DNA from: Struthio camelus
Taxonomy: Eukaryota > Chordata > Aves > Struthioniformes > Struthionidae
NCBI RefSeq assembly: GCF_040807025.1
Contig: NC_090944.1
Span: 125,789,738 to 125,853,737, forward strand
Direction: 5' to 3'
DNA: 64,000 nt
Shown here: in pieces, positions 41,346-52,500 of the stretch
Numbering within the stretch: position 1 is the first letter of the stretch
Layout of the letters: each line of letters opens with the position of its first letter
Made by a program: the position numbers and the translations under genes
Notes under the pieces: generated by a model
Database searches by the model: none
Told to the model about the DNA's origin: nothing
Seen by the model: the letters and a program-made list of their open reading frames with translations, nothing else

Positions 41346-43084
41346 AGGTAATATGAGGGCAAAACGTTTTACAGTTATTTTAAAATCTAGATTATGTCAA
41401 AATATCTGCATTACTACTTACCACGGTGTACAAGAACAATAAAATATAGTTATTCACCACAGTTTTGTTAAAAGATTGATATCTAGGCACTCACTGTGAG
41501 GTGCTGAGTAGATTTAACAGTAGTTATTGCATTAAAACAAAGGTATGTAATATTTGCGTCTCCCCACCAACTGTTCCCAACCCAGTATCAGGTATTATAA
41601 CACATTGTCTCTCCCCATTGTGCCGATGACATAGAAACTGCAGCAGATGACTACTGACATTTGGCAGGAAGCTGCCTTTGCAGATATCAACTTAGATTCA
41701 TTACAGTTATTACATTTTTGTCAAATGGCATGATGTCGTAGTATCTGGAGTGAAAACTGTTCCCTCACATCATACAGCACCTTAGTTATTGTCCTGAGAG
41801 CGCACACGCAAAGGTTTCTTTTCATGCTATCCTGATCCTCCACGCAAAAGTAATATGAAAGTGTGTAACAGATTTAAAGCTTGCAAATATACCATCTGCA
41901 ATGGTATCTTTGGGATACCATTAACATGTAGAAGAAAATATATCGGGATATTCAGCTGAGCCATATATACTGTAGTACTTGACCAGTTGTTTAGCAAATA
42001 GAAAACTCATTCTTAAAAGATATGTTTTCAAATTCTTGAAATTACTTCAGTGCGCAAAATTTACCTTTGTTAAGGTCTCTGCACATTTAGAATATTGTAA
42101 AAAGAATGTACATCAGTTTCGTTTTTTTAAATGGTATCCTTTCTCCTTATTACGTCCAGGAACACTTTTGGAAGCGAGAAACAAACTGAATTCTTATTAG
42201 AACATCTTCTGACCCATCCTTCATCCATTTGGGTACCTTGCAAACAACATCTTTGTGTTCTTCCCTCCCGCAGACATCTTCCGCGTGTGAATTACAAGTC
42301 AAAGGCCAATGAGTGTCTTGCACCTTCCTTCTGGACAAGAGCCTTGCATAACGTGACCCTAGTCTTGACTGAGGTCCTTACCAAGCATTATGAAGTACTA
42401 TTGCTACTACTAAAATGGAAAATACTAGAGGAAATAGTAAGGGTGAATGAAGGAATGAATGGCATGAGGATTACATAGCTGATGGCTCCAGACAGATATT
42501 GAAAAAAACTCCATTTCATGTTAAATGGAGTAATACATTTTAAGTAAAAAAAAGAGCCTACTCTAGCACGCTGTATATTATAGGCCACAGAACCACACCC
42601 AATAATTTGGGCATCACAGGTATGGGTATCAAAATGAAATAAGACAAGGATGGATAGTCTCATCTCTTAAGTACACGTCAACATAGAAGGAAGTTTGAAA
42701 TTCTAATTTAAAAGTCTTTCCACTGGCTTGAGAAAGTAAGATAACCAATTTGTCTGAGTTCACTATTTAAAAAGTTGGAATACTTACTTATCCCATAAGG
42801 ATACTGTCAGGTTTAATTAATTATGTCTGTAAAATCCTTTCTAAATGAAAAGTGGTAAGCATGATTTATTAATTAAGTCTAAAACATCACCGTAGAATCA
42901 GAGAGTGATCATTGTTTCATCAAGAGAATAACATTTCTAATACAATACATTTCAAAATGGATATTACAGTAACAGCTTTTGTGACTTATTTAGACCTTTT
43001 CGGGGGGTGGGGGAGAAGCAATAGGTTTTTGATGAGTTCTAGGAACAGAAGTATGATCAAGAACATGAGATAGGGAAACACTTG

Positions 43085-43145
43085 CTCAGCTCTCCCACTG
43101 GCTTCAATGGGGCACTAGCTAAATGGCATTGCATAAATCATGAGA
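43085..43145. repeat. Fragment of the same repeat class
   Basis: TCTCCCACTGGCTTCAATGG followed by GGCACTAGC resembles the 'CATTGACTTCAATGGG' core seen at 34375. Short and weak. Confidence 0.25.
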
Positions 43146-46100
43146 ATGTGGACCATCTATCCAGCACTGCTGTACGACCAAGTGGACAGAGAACTACCAC
43201 TCCTCTGCCGATTAGACATCACTTGCTCGTACCCTGACTATGCGCAAGGCTCGGCACACGTTGCCTAGCTATAGCCACCCAGAACTGGAGAGACTGCATG
43301 GCACTAATAGACCAAAATTATTTGTATAGTGACAACCTATGATCTATACAGGGCCTGATCTTCCTTCCAAGAGTTTGAAAGTTTGTATCAGTGTGACTCT
43401 ATTATTGTCGGTTCTAATGCTCGCTGGTGTATCAGACTTACAGCATTTACCTCTAGGCAGAACTGAGAGGTCCAAGAGCCCTGAATGACAGCTGCAGGCA
43501 GGGTTCATTGACCAGACCTCCTCGCTGGGTGCAGCGGGTCCCCTTTTTTGGTCCTCTTCTGCCTGTGATGGCAGCTGTGTTAGCTAAGGCAGTCTTTGCG
43601 GGGAATTATAATTCAGTCGGAGCACACCAGGGCCTTGAATTCGTCAGTCCAGATAGATATGAGTAGTTTGAAACAGTCAGAAGAGAAGTGGATCAAATGA
43701 TCAGTTACACTGATTCAGCACATCTACTGGACAGTCCTGTGGCCCAGCTCCTTCCTGGACAACTCCGCCTATTCCTCAGCCTGTACTGGCAAGCTCCACA
43801 CCCTCAATGCCAATAGCTGGAGTTTCAGAGAAGGAAATGAATCATGCCCTTGGAATGTAACTGAAATCCCTCAGATCTAAGAAAATAGTTATTCGTGTGT
43901 GTATACATATAATGTGGATAGCTCATATATTGGCAATTGGATTTAAATCTTATACTACACATGAACAAAAATATCCCAAATCCAGGGGAACTCAGCATAA
44001 AGTGCCATTCCAAAGATAAAGCACGGGATTATAAACGAAACAAGCACTACCATGTGACTTCAAATATAATGTAGCCTGAAATTGGGTCTGATCCAGCACA
44101 AAATAACCACAGCCCTTCCAGCTACACAGACATCAGGTTTGAATGGTTGCACTGTAGCAACATGACACTTAATTCAGAAATATCAACTTGCTATAGAAAT
44201 GCAGACAGTAAGGGATTGTCTAGACTGGGTGAAAGTATTTTGTAAAAACGTTTTTAGCTAAAACTAATACAAGAAGCAAGGGTAGTTTGATGTGTTAGCT
44301 GGTCAGGAAAAATGCGTGGGGAGATCCCCTTAATTAATTACTAATTTGTTTACATTTCTGTGTAAAGTCCCCACTTGGAAGTCATATGACCTCTCCGCCT
44401 CCCAGCTTCCCAGCTTTCTCCTTTTTTAGCACATCTACTTACACTGCTCTCCGGTCAAGAGCTACGTATCTGCTTGGCCTGCGTTCACACAGGCCTGCCA
44501 AGCACCGCTCGCTGTCATACCAGTAAAAATGGTGGGCCGGCCGCGGCACAGAACTTCAGCCATAAATACCACTTTGCTTCTTCAAAGCAATGTCGATACT
44601 CAGGCCCTGAAGTTAGTCCCAGGCTGTCCTCTCGACCTATCTCACTTCAGAAAAGAGGGTATTTAGGGCCTGGGTGCTCCCCCACTCAACGACGCCCCCT
44701 GTCAGTCCCGAGGTGTGCCCATTTTGGGGGGCAGAGATGGCAGATTACTCCACCAGCAAGCACCAGATAAGCCGACCCTGCCTGGTGCCCCTGGAGACCG
44801 GGTGCCCTCGCCGCCTGACATCCTGCTACCGCAGGAGGGCCTGGCCGAGCGGAGCGGAGCAGAGCTGGGCCCCCCAGCCGGCCCTACCTCCTCCGCCCCC
44901 GCTGCTGGGGCCTCCTGCCGTGGGGGGGCTCTTCCGCCCCCTGCCCCCAGAGCACAGACATGCTTCTCCCCTCCTTTTGCACAGGACACGCGTAGGGGAT
45001 GGGTACGGACACAGCAAAGCAACATGTGCTCGTTTCCACAGGCCGGTGTTGTCAACCCAGTGACTATCCCCTTAGTTTTGCTCATTAACAGAAAGTCATT
45101 TCAGGTAATCCCATTATTTGGAAATAATTTGAAGGGTATATTGCACTGAAAAATTTCCCTAGCTGACTCGCTCTATTTACTGGTTGTGTTCAGCTCTTAA
45201 CTTCAGTGTCAGTGCTAGCAAAGAGCAAATACGCAAGGCTCAAATCACAAATGCACATCTCATTTTTCAGACTTGTTCTAGGCTTTACTGTGACTTCCTT
45301 GAGCCATCATAATCACACTTATGTATGAGACTAATAGGCCATCTTTTATTTTGTAAATACTTTGTCCACAATCCAATTTCAGTCACTTTGCTCTCAGGCC
45401 AAATTCGTGCGCGTTTTTATCTAGAGAAAAGCTCTAGCTCTTCCGGCTGCATTCACTTTTGCAAGGGCACTGTCCTCAATCAGAACGTGTGAGGCCCTGC
45501 TTTATGAAATACTTAACGACTTTTAAGAGGAAAGCGGGAGATTAACCCTGTCCCAATGGTCAAGACAGCAGGGAGGCTGCCAAGCCGAACCAGCTCTTCG
45601 CCAGCGTTTGGGACAGTTCCAACGGGAGAGAACTGGTCGCACCCTACCTCCAAAAATCCTCTAGCCGGATGGTCGCTGAAGACATGAAAGGGATTTGAAA
45701 TGACAGAAGAACGTGGCAGCTACGCTGTCTGGATCTCCATCATACCCTGGTTATGGATCCTTTCCTGGAGAGCGAGAGGTGCACGTTTCCTCGCAACCGC
45801 TCCTTGAATCTCCCACTTAGGGGGAATCGCTACGTGTCACGAAGAGCTGAGCGTGGCCTGCTGCTCCCACCCCGCTTTCCCTCCGAATTTAAAAACAATG
45901 CTATGCAGCTATGCTCCTGAATCAAGTCGCCTCTCCCCAACCTACGCCGAACGCCTGCGGGATTAAGCAGGACAGGAAGTCGCAGGGACAGGCTCCCTCG
46001 CTCTCAAGGTTTTTACGTGAAACTTGCCACCATAGCTGACAGGGCAACGAGCAGCTGCACGTTTCCGCTGCGTCTCCCCCCCCCCCGCCCCCCTTGCCAC

Positions 46101-46334
46101 ATCACCGGTACTCGTGCCACACTGTCAAGGAGGCAGGAAAACCGCAGAGCAGGGCGAGGGCGCCCGCAGCCCCGGCGCGCTGCCTCTGCCCTCCACAGAG
46201 GCGGCACAAAAAGTCCCCGCAGCGCTGCAGGCTGCCCAGGCCGATACGTGTTAGAGCGGCACCGTCCCCCGGGGCCCCCAAGGCCGAGGGCCCAAACCGC
46301 CCCCTGCGGTTACTTCACCGACAGGACATGGCCG

Positions 46335-46457
46335 CCGCCCCTCCCCTCCCCTCCCCTCCCCCCGCCGCCGGCCCCCTCCGCGTCACCTGACCGCGCGGCC
46401 GTTGGTGGCGTCACCGGCGCACGCGCCGCGGCCGTTGGCGGCGGGAGGGGCGGGGCG
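46335..46457 (+). promoter_or_regulatory. SDE2: SDE2 CpG-island promoter and 5' UTR
   Basis: TATA-less GC-rich promoter directly upstream of the ATG. It contains a (CCCCT)n run (about 46338-46363), two GCGTCAC CRE-half-site words (46380-46386, 46408-46414), and two near-identical 16-mers GCGGCCGTTGG(T/C)GGCG (46395-46410, 46428-46443) 33 bp apart, each with a MYB-type CCGTTG core. A GGGGCGGGGC GC box lies just before the start codon. The exact start site cannot be read from sequence. Confidence 0.65.
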
Positions 46458-46577
46458 ATGGCGCTGCTGGTGAGGGACCCGTTGGCGGCGCGGGCGCGGC
46501 CGTTGCCGCTGCCCCCCCCGGACGGCGGCGGCGGCCGCTCCGTGCGCGGCCTCCTCCGCGCCCGCGCTCGGGCCCTG
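46458..46577 (+). CDS. SDE2: SDE2 exon 1 coding part
   Basis: Residues 1-40, starting MALLVRDPL. The frame is open upstream, but I chose this ATG because it has a strong context (GGGGCGATGG) and gives 40 codons before the donor CCCTG|GTGAGT, as in human SDE2 (also about 40). The Arg/Pro/Gly-rich content is diverged from mammals; this is the least conserved part of the ubiquitin-like domain. Confidence 0.85.
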
Positions 46578-49500
46578 GTGAGTTGAGGCGGCGGCGCGGG
46601 GTGGGGGGAACCGGCGGCGGCGGGGGAACCGGCTGCGCGTGGGGCTCCCCGTGTGCGCCCGTCCTCCTCCCCGCCAGGCCGGGGTCGCCCGAGCGTGTGC
46701 GGCTGCTGCGCGTTGCGGGCTGCGGCAGGGCTGCTCTCCCTCGCTTCAGTGTAGCTGGGCAGGAGGCTTTGATGGGGGGGGGGGGAGTCTTGTGATGGTG
46801 AAAGAGGTCAGCTTAAACCCATTTCGGTCCGTTTTTTTTTTTTTTTTAATGTTGCGTTTACCGTTCAGTGTAAACTTGCATCGGGAAACGGTGTTACGTG
46901 AAAACTTACCGGTTAATTTAAAATATGTTTAACCCCTGTGACGAACAGGAATTAAAACGCAGTGGCATAAGGAACGTTTATGCTTTAAGGTCTTTTGCGT
47001 TTTATTTCCATTCTGTTCCTTTAAAAGGGAAGGGGAGAAACCATTCCCTGATTGTTTGTTTTGTCGGCATGTTTCATTTTCAGTCAGTGACGTGACTAGA
47101 TTTTGTTGTTTTCAGAACATTCCTGAAGAAAGTTTGTATGTGAAGTGTAATGGGCGACTGGCTAATGCTGAAGATGCACTGCAACATGGAGTTGTTTATA
47201 GCCTGGAACCAAGACTTTGTGGTGGAAAAGGAGGTTCGTTGCTTTACTGCTTCATGTTGATTGCAGCCTTGGTTTGAAAAAACGTATACCTTAAACTGTA
47301 AGGACAGTAGCAGTACCAGTAGGTTAGCTGGACTCCAGTAAGTGTATGTGTCTGTGGAATCAAGTCTATGAGTTAAAACCAAGGTCTGCTTGTAAAGCTG
47401 AGAAGTCACCAAGGAATCTTGCAGTTCAGCTGACAACTAGTGCTGGCAGTTCTTCGCATCCCTGGTCAGCTCAGCTCTGCTAGTAGAAGTCTCTAACATG
47501 TACCAAAGTGACTTCAGAGTCCCCATGCTATCTTTAAAAGTATCTAGCTCCTTAGGTTGCTAGGTAAATATTCCAGGTACAAACAGCCTGTAATTTGGGT
47601 AAGATACGTGGCGTAATTTGTTTCGTCGTGAAAACCTCTTATTTGAAAAATTACCTAAACGCCAGGAAGTCAGTATTCTAAGAACTAAAAAACTAAATCC
47701 AAAACAGTCTCCTTGTGTTGTCAGAATATTTTAACCGTGTTACACAAGCTGTGTGTTGTCATCACAGCGTGCATTCTGTCAAATGGAACATGATGGGTGA
47801 AGCAGGTTTAGCAGAGTAAATGCACAGAGTCAATGAAGCTTTGCTTTTTAAATCCAGTTCTCAGAGTTTTCCAGCTACTGAGCTAAAATGCTGAATAATC
47901 ATGCAGTTTGGCCTTGGAATCCATCGCAGTTTGCTTTACCTTTTTCATAGTTTTAGGCAGAATTGAAAATAAATATTGTTGCTATGGTTTTTAAGTGCCC
48001 TGAAAGCAGAGCATCTGGTATGCTTCTTCTCACATTATCTGTCAGCTTCAGTTATCCTGGGATGACACAAGATGCGTATTCTGTGATACGCTTTGTGTTA
48101 CTGACGTGCCATTGAGGTTAGTTAAAAATGGCCATTTCATGATATCATCTGTTTCCTTAAGTTTTCTTATTGTTTTGATTCTGTAACTTAAAAAAGCTTG
48201 ATAAAACCAGGGAAGTAGAAACAGGTTAGAAATATTGAGACTGATTTCATGATCTCAAAGGATTATAAAGCATGCAGGCTAATAAGAGAGCTGAGCATTT
48301 TGTTATCAGGTTCAGTTCATCACCTGTGATGAAACTTACTGAAAGCATACTGACCTTACTGAAAGCATTACTGTTGATTTTTTGGGGAGCACTCTCAGCT
48401 AGATGTAGCAGCTAGGTCCTCATCGTCTTCAAAATGTAAAATTCAATGGAATGTTTAATGAGCTACAGAAATTCTGTTCGCCTATGGCAGTAATTGGTTT
48501 TGTTAGCTGAACAAAGTTCTTTTGCTGCCTCATGACATGCAATAGACTGTCTGGATTGGTAAATATTTGTAATGCTCCCTAAAGGTACTTTTGGGGCACT
48601 TTAACTAGAAGCTGAACAAATCTGCATTGCAGTCATAAGGAGCAGCCCTTGGCACTTTCAAATTGCTTTAAGGGTGATGTCAATATTAATGCACGTTTTT
48701 CTCTTTGAAGTAGTTAAGCAAGTGTCTTTTCTCTAATTTTGGAGAGTAAGCAGAGAGACTGAGTGACAGAAATTAAGAGTCTTGCCTCTGAGTAATTACA
48801 GGCTGAGGAATGTATTCAAATCTAGTTTTGGGGGCTTTCCAGAATAACGTTGTACATCGTCATCATCTTGAACTTTTTTTTTTTTTTTTAAGAGGTGAAA
48901 AGGGGGTTTAAGTTCTAAGTTTCAAGATCAAAGGGGCCTAAGGGGGAGGCATATCCTGGCTAAATTGGGAGGGACCAAAAATGCCACCTTGAGAGGAAGA
49001 AGATAGCAAGCTATTATGCTGGTGGAGTCCAGGAATAGCTTCTAACGTCAGAAGCGCCACACAGGTTCTAGTAACTCGAGAAGCCATCTGGCGTGGTATG
49101 AGGAGCGCAGAAATGAAATGACAGGTAAATGCTGGATGCCTTTTTTATTTGGTGTTTCACCATTTGACCCAACAAACAATTCTAACGTGACTTTCAACTT
49201 ACTTTTGGTTTCAGTTGCACTGTGGGAAAGAAAAGTGTTGGATAGACAGTATTCTGTGATGAATTTTTTTCCTTGTGTAATAACTCATTGTGACCGACTG
49301 TCAGGATCCTAAATGCTACTTTGAAAGAGTGTAATTGTGTTTACCTTCTAGATTTCTCCGTTTGCTTCTGTTTAGCTAATTCTTGATTACTCTTTTGTCA
49401 GGTTTTGGATCTATGCTGCGAGCGCTTGGTGCTCAGATTGAAAAGACAACGAATAGAGAGGCTTGCAGAGATCTCAGTGGAAGGAGACTTCGAGATGTCA

Positions 49501-52500
49501 ATCATGAAAAAGCGTGAGGCACTTTCTTAGAAACTGTCATTATAGAATAAACTGACCTTATAGCTCACTATCAACAAAAGAGGTCAAATGGAAGGCTGTT
49601 GTAGCAATGAAATTCTGTTATTCTTTACGCTAAATGAAGCAAAAGTGAACTCTTAAGCATGGATAGACTGGAAGTTAGCAGATATCGCCTGCTTGTTTTA
49701 TTATAATTGTCCTTTGTCACAACATAGGTGTGGTTGTATTGCAGTCTGCCTGTGACAGTGTGATCTGCATCTCTTAGATTTCTCGTCTGACAGTCTTACA
49801 ATTCTTCTATCTAAAGCTACGAAACCATGACACCGGGGAAATGTGACCTTACTGCTGTTTCTGTCTTCCAAAAGAAACTTTACTCTCTTCTCCGTAGTAG
49901 AATCTCTGTATATTCACGAGGTAAAATCCCTGGGTTGTTTTCTTCTTCTTCTTTTCTGGTTCTCTCCTATCCTAGCAGGTGGTGGAGGCATTCGAGAATT
50001 GCAAAGCAACAAACTAGCATTAGGTTAAATGTTGGAAGCCCTCTTAATTTCGTGGATCTGTCTTTCTGCAGGATGGCTGAATGGGTGAAACAGCAAGCAG
50101 AGCGGGAAGCAGGAAAAGAACAGAGGCGCTTGGAAAGGCTGCAGCGGAAACTTGCAGAGCCAAAGCACTTTTTCACAAATCCGGACTACCAGCAGCAGTG
50201 TCATGAGATGGCTGAACGACTAGAAGATTCAGTGCTTAAAGGTAATGAAGTTTAACTTCACTTACTTTTTTTCCCCCTCAAAAAATAAAGAAAACTAAGA
50301 ACCCTTTAGTCTCACTCCAATATGAAAGTTTCACCCCAAAAAAAAAAAAAAACACAACACAGCTGACAGGCAGTGTTTCAATGGAATAATTGAATGAAAT
50401 TTTAAATTCCAGTAAAATGAATTCCTTTTTTCTCTTTACTACTGCTGTTATTAAATCGCAGCAAACAGCGTAACGCGTGAAAGTGATGCTTCGTTGTACT
50501 GTGATTTTAGTATCTCGCATTAAATGCAAAATTCTGCAGAAGTAGTGATGCTAGTTCAGCAATAAAATTGTACGCCATCATTTTCTGGAAGAAGATAATA
50601 TGTAAACAGATCTTGCATAACAACTAGAACCTGACTATAAATAGAAAATGTCTTGTGTCACTTATTGGTCTCTGTATTTATTTTGTTTAGCCACTGATTG
50701 TTGCCTTGCTGGCAACTTGATCGTGAAAATTTAGGCTGAATGGGACGTAGAATCTGAGAGTTCAGTTCAGGAATTAAATTTTGAGATGAAATTTTAAGAT
50801 TAAAAGGATTGAATCTGTGCTTCAGTAAAGCTGTGTAGGAAGGCTTTTGCTGCTAGTGAGTTCATATTTTGAAGATTTGAGTCTCCACTAATGTGCAGCA
50901 CTAGTGATTTTTTTTTTTTTGTTCTCAAAGTTACAGTTTTAAGTTAAATGTGAAATTGAAAAATAAGTAGAATTTACAACAAACAAGAATCATGTATTAA
51001 CTTTGTTCCGAAGGATTGCAGGCCACTTCCAGCAAAGTAGTGTCACCGGGAACCAGCGATAGTCGGAAACGTCCAAATGAATCTGAAAACAATGGAACAA
51101 AATCTGGAAAAAGAAAATGTTTTTGGTAAGCCCTGTGGCTTGATAAGGCATTGAACAGGAGGTATAGGTTAGATATGTGTAAGTAAGCAGTCAATATCTT
51201 TATTTGAGATGCAGACTTAAATAGCAATAAATAAATTGAACCGATTAAATTGGAGAACTGAACGTAAACGTTGCTGCGTTTGACTACTTCTGTCGCAGCT
51301 GGAGCAAACAAACCAAACCTACAAAAAAAATGGGCACCCTTTGTCTTTTCCCTTCTAACATGGTTAAAATCTTTAGCTTCACTTGGCCTTCTTTCATTAA
51401 TGGACTAATTGAATTTACAATGAATTCTTTAAAAAGTGCATATGAAATGATTTATTTTTTCCTGTCCTTTTTTACCTAATGTAATGTGAAAGGAAAGTCT
51501 TAGTGATTCCAGTAGTGTTTGGAGTAGCAGTACGTGTTGCACACTTCTCTGCTGGGAAAGCTGTGAAAAAGATACCCGTTTTTTGAGGGTGTTGGGTCCT
51601 GTTCAGTATTAGCAGTTTTTCCATTTACAGTGTAGAGTAAATTGTCCTGAGTAATTGGTAGGGTAGGTCAGTGCATCTCTCTGAAGCAACGTTTGGGAAG
51701 AGAAGTGATGCTTTTTTTTTTACAAATATTCATCCATTCTCACTTTTTAATGCGTTGCATGTGCCAGGCTGGGAGTGGAAGGATTGGATGATCCTGACAG
51801 TTCAGAATGTGATGATGACAGTGAAGATGATTCTGCTCATGCATCTGGAGGAAGTTGTCCATCGAGCAGCAGATATAATGAAACTGCTGAAAATTCAAAT
51901 GAGTGTTCAAGTAGCTCTGTGGATTCAGTAGAGTATAGTTCAGCTACCAATGCTGAGAAACCGCTGGAGCATCCGGAAGGTACTGGAAGAGATCTGCAAA
52001 GGGAGGCAATTGCAGGGGAGCAGACTGAAATTCCAAGTGCTGAAAATGGTGAAATGGCAAAGACCGGGAAAGAAGATGCCCAGGGAAAGAATGAAGCAAC
52101 CAAAGCTCTGAAAGAAGGAGAGCGAGAAAATGTTTCTTCTAAGGCACAGGAAACAAACCAGATACAGAGCACGGTAAGCAGGAAGCAGTACAAAATATGC
52201 TGTGTCTTTTTCTTCCATTGCTTATATTCAGTCACTTTTTCTATCCCCACAGAAGGGGGACAGCATTTGTGTCATCTGACTTGAACGCATGAGCTACAAG
52301 TGCCTGAATTAGAATCATAGTCTTCCTAAGCAGTCAATAGAATCTCCAGAGTGTGATTCAGAGCTCATAAAATCCCGGGGTTAAAAAGGGGAAATACCTT
52401 AACTGAATATGCATTGGCACTACTTAGAAAAAAAGGAATATGCTGGTTAATGGAATTGCAGCCAAAGAGGGCTCTCAGTTGGCAGTGTCTTCACTGACCC

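Larger units (their letters stand above)
29530..46330. other. Intergenic region between divergent H3-3A and SDE2
   Basis: About 17 kb with no supported protein-coding gene. Items named separately: an orphan CpG island (31050-31620), a candidate minus-strand exon (34897-35060), a minisatellite (35310-35384), a 50-bp-spaced duplication (37887-37966), and several degenerate old interspersed repeats (34355-34440, 37735-37830, 40060-40145, 41156-41345, 43085-43145). A GC-rich patch at 44650-45000 contains unrecognised open frames on both strands. The rest is ordinary AT-richer DNA. Confidence 0.6.

Noticed and set aside
44474-45149. Open frames of 98-144 codons in a GC-rich patch, both strands
   Set aside because: Overlapping frames with Pro/Ala/Gly bias and no similarity I recognise; a TATA-like ATAAATA near 44560 is not enough to call a gene.
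52309-52330. GAATCATAG as a reverse CR1 end
   Set aside because: Only the short word matches; the following sequence does not continue into a CR1 body.
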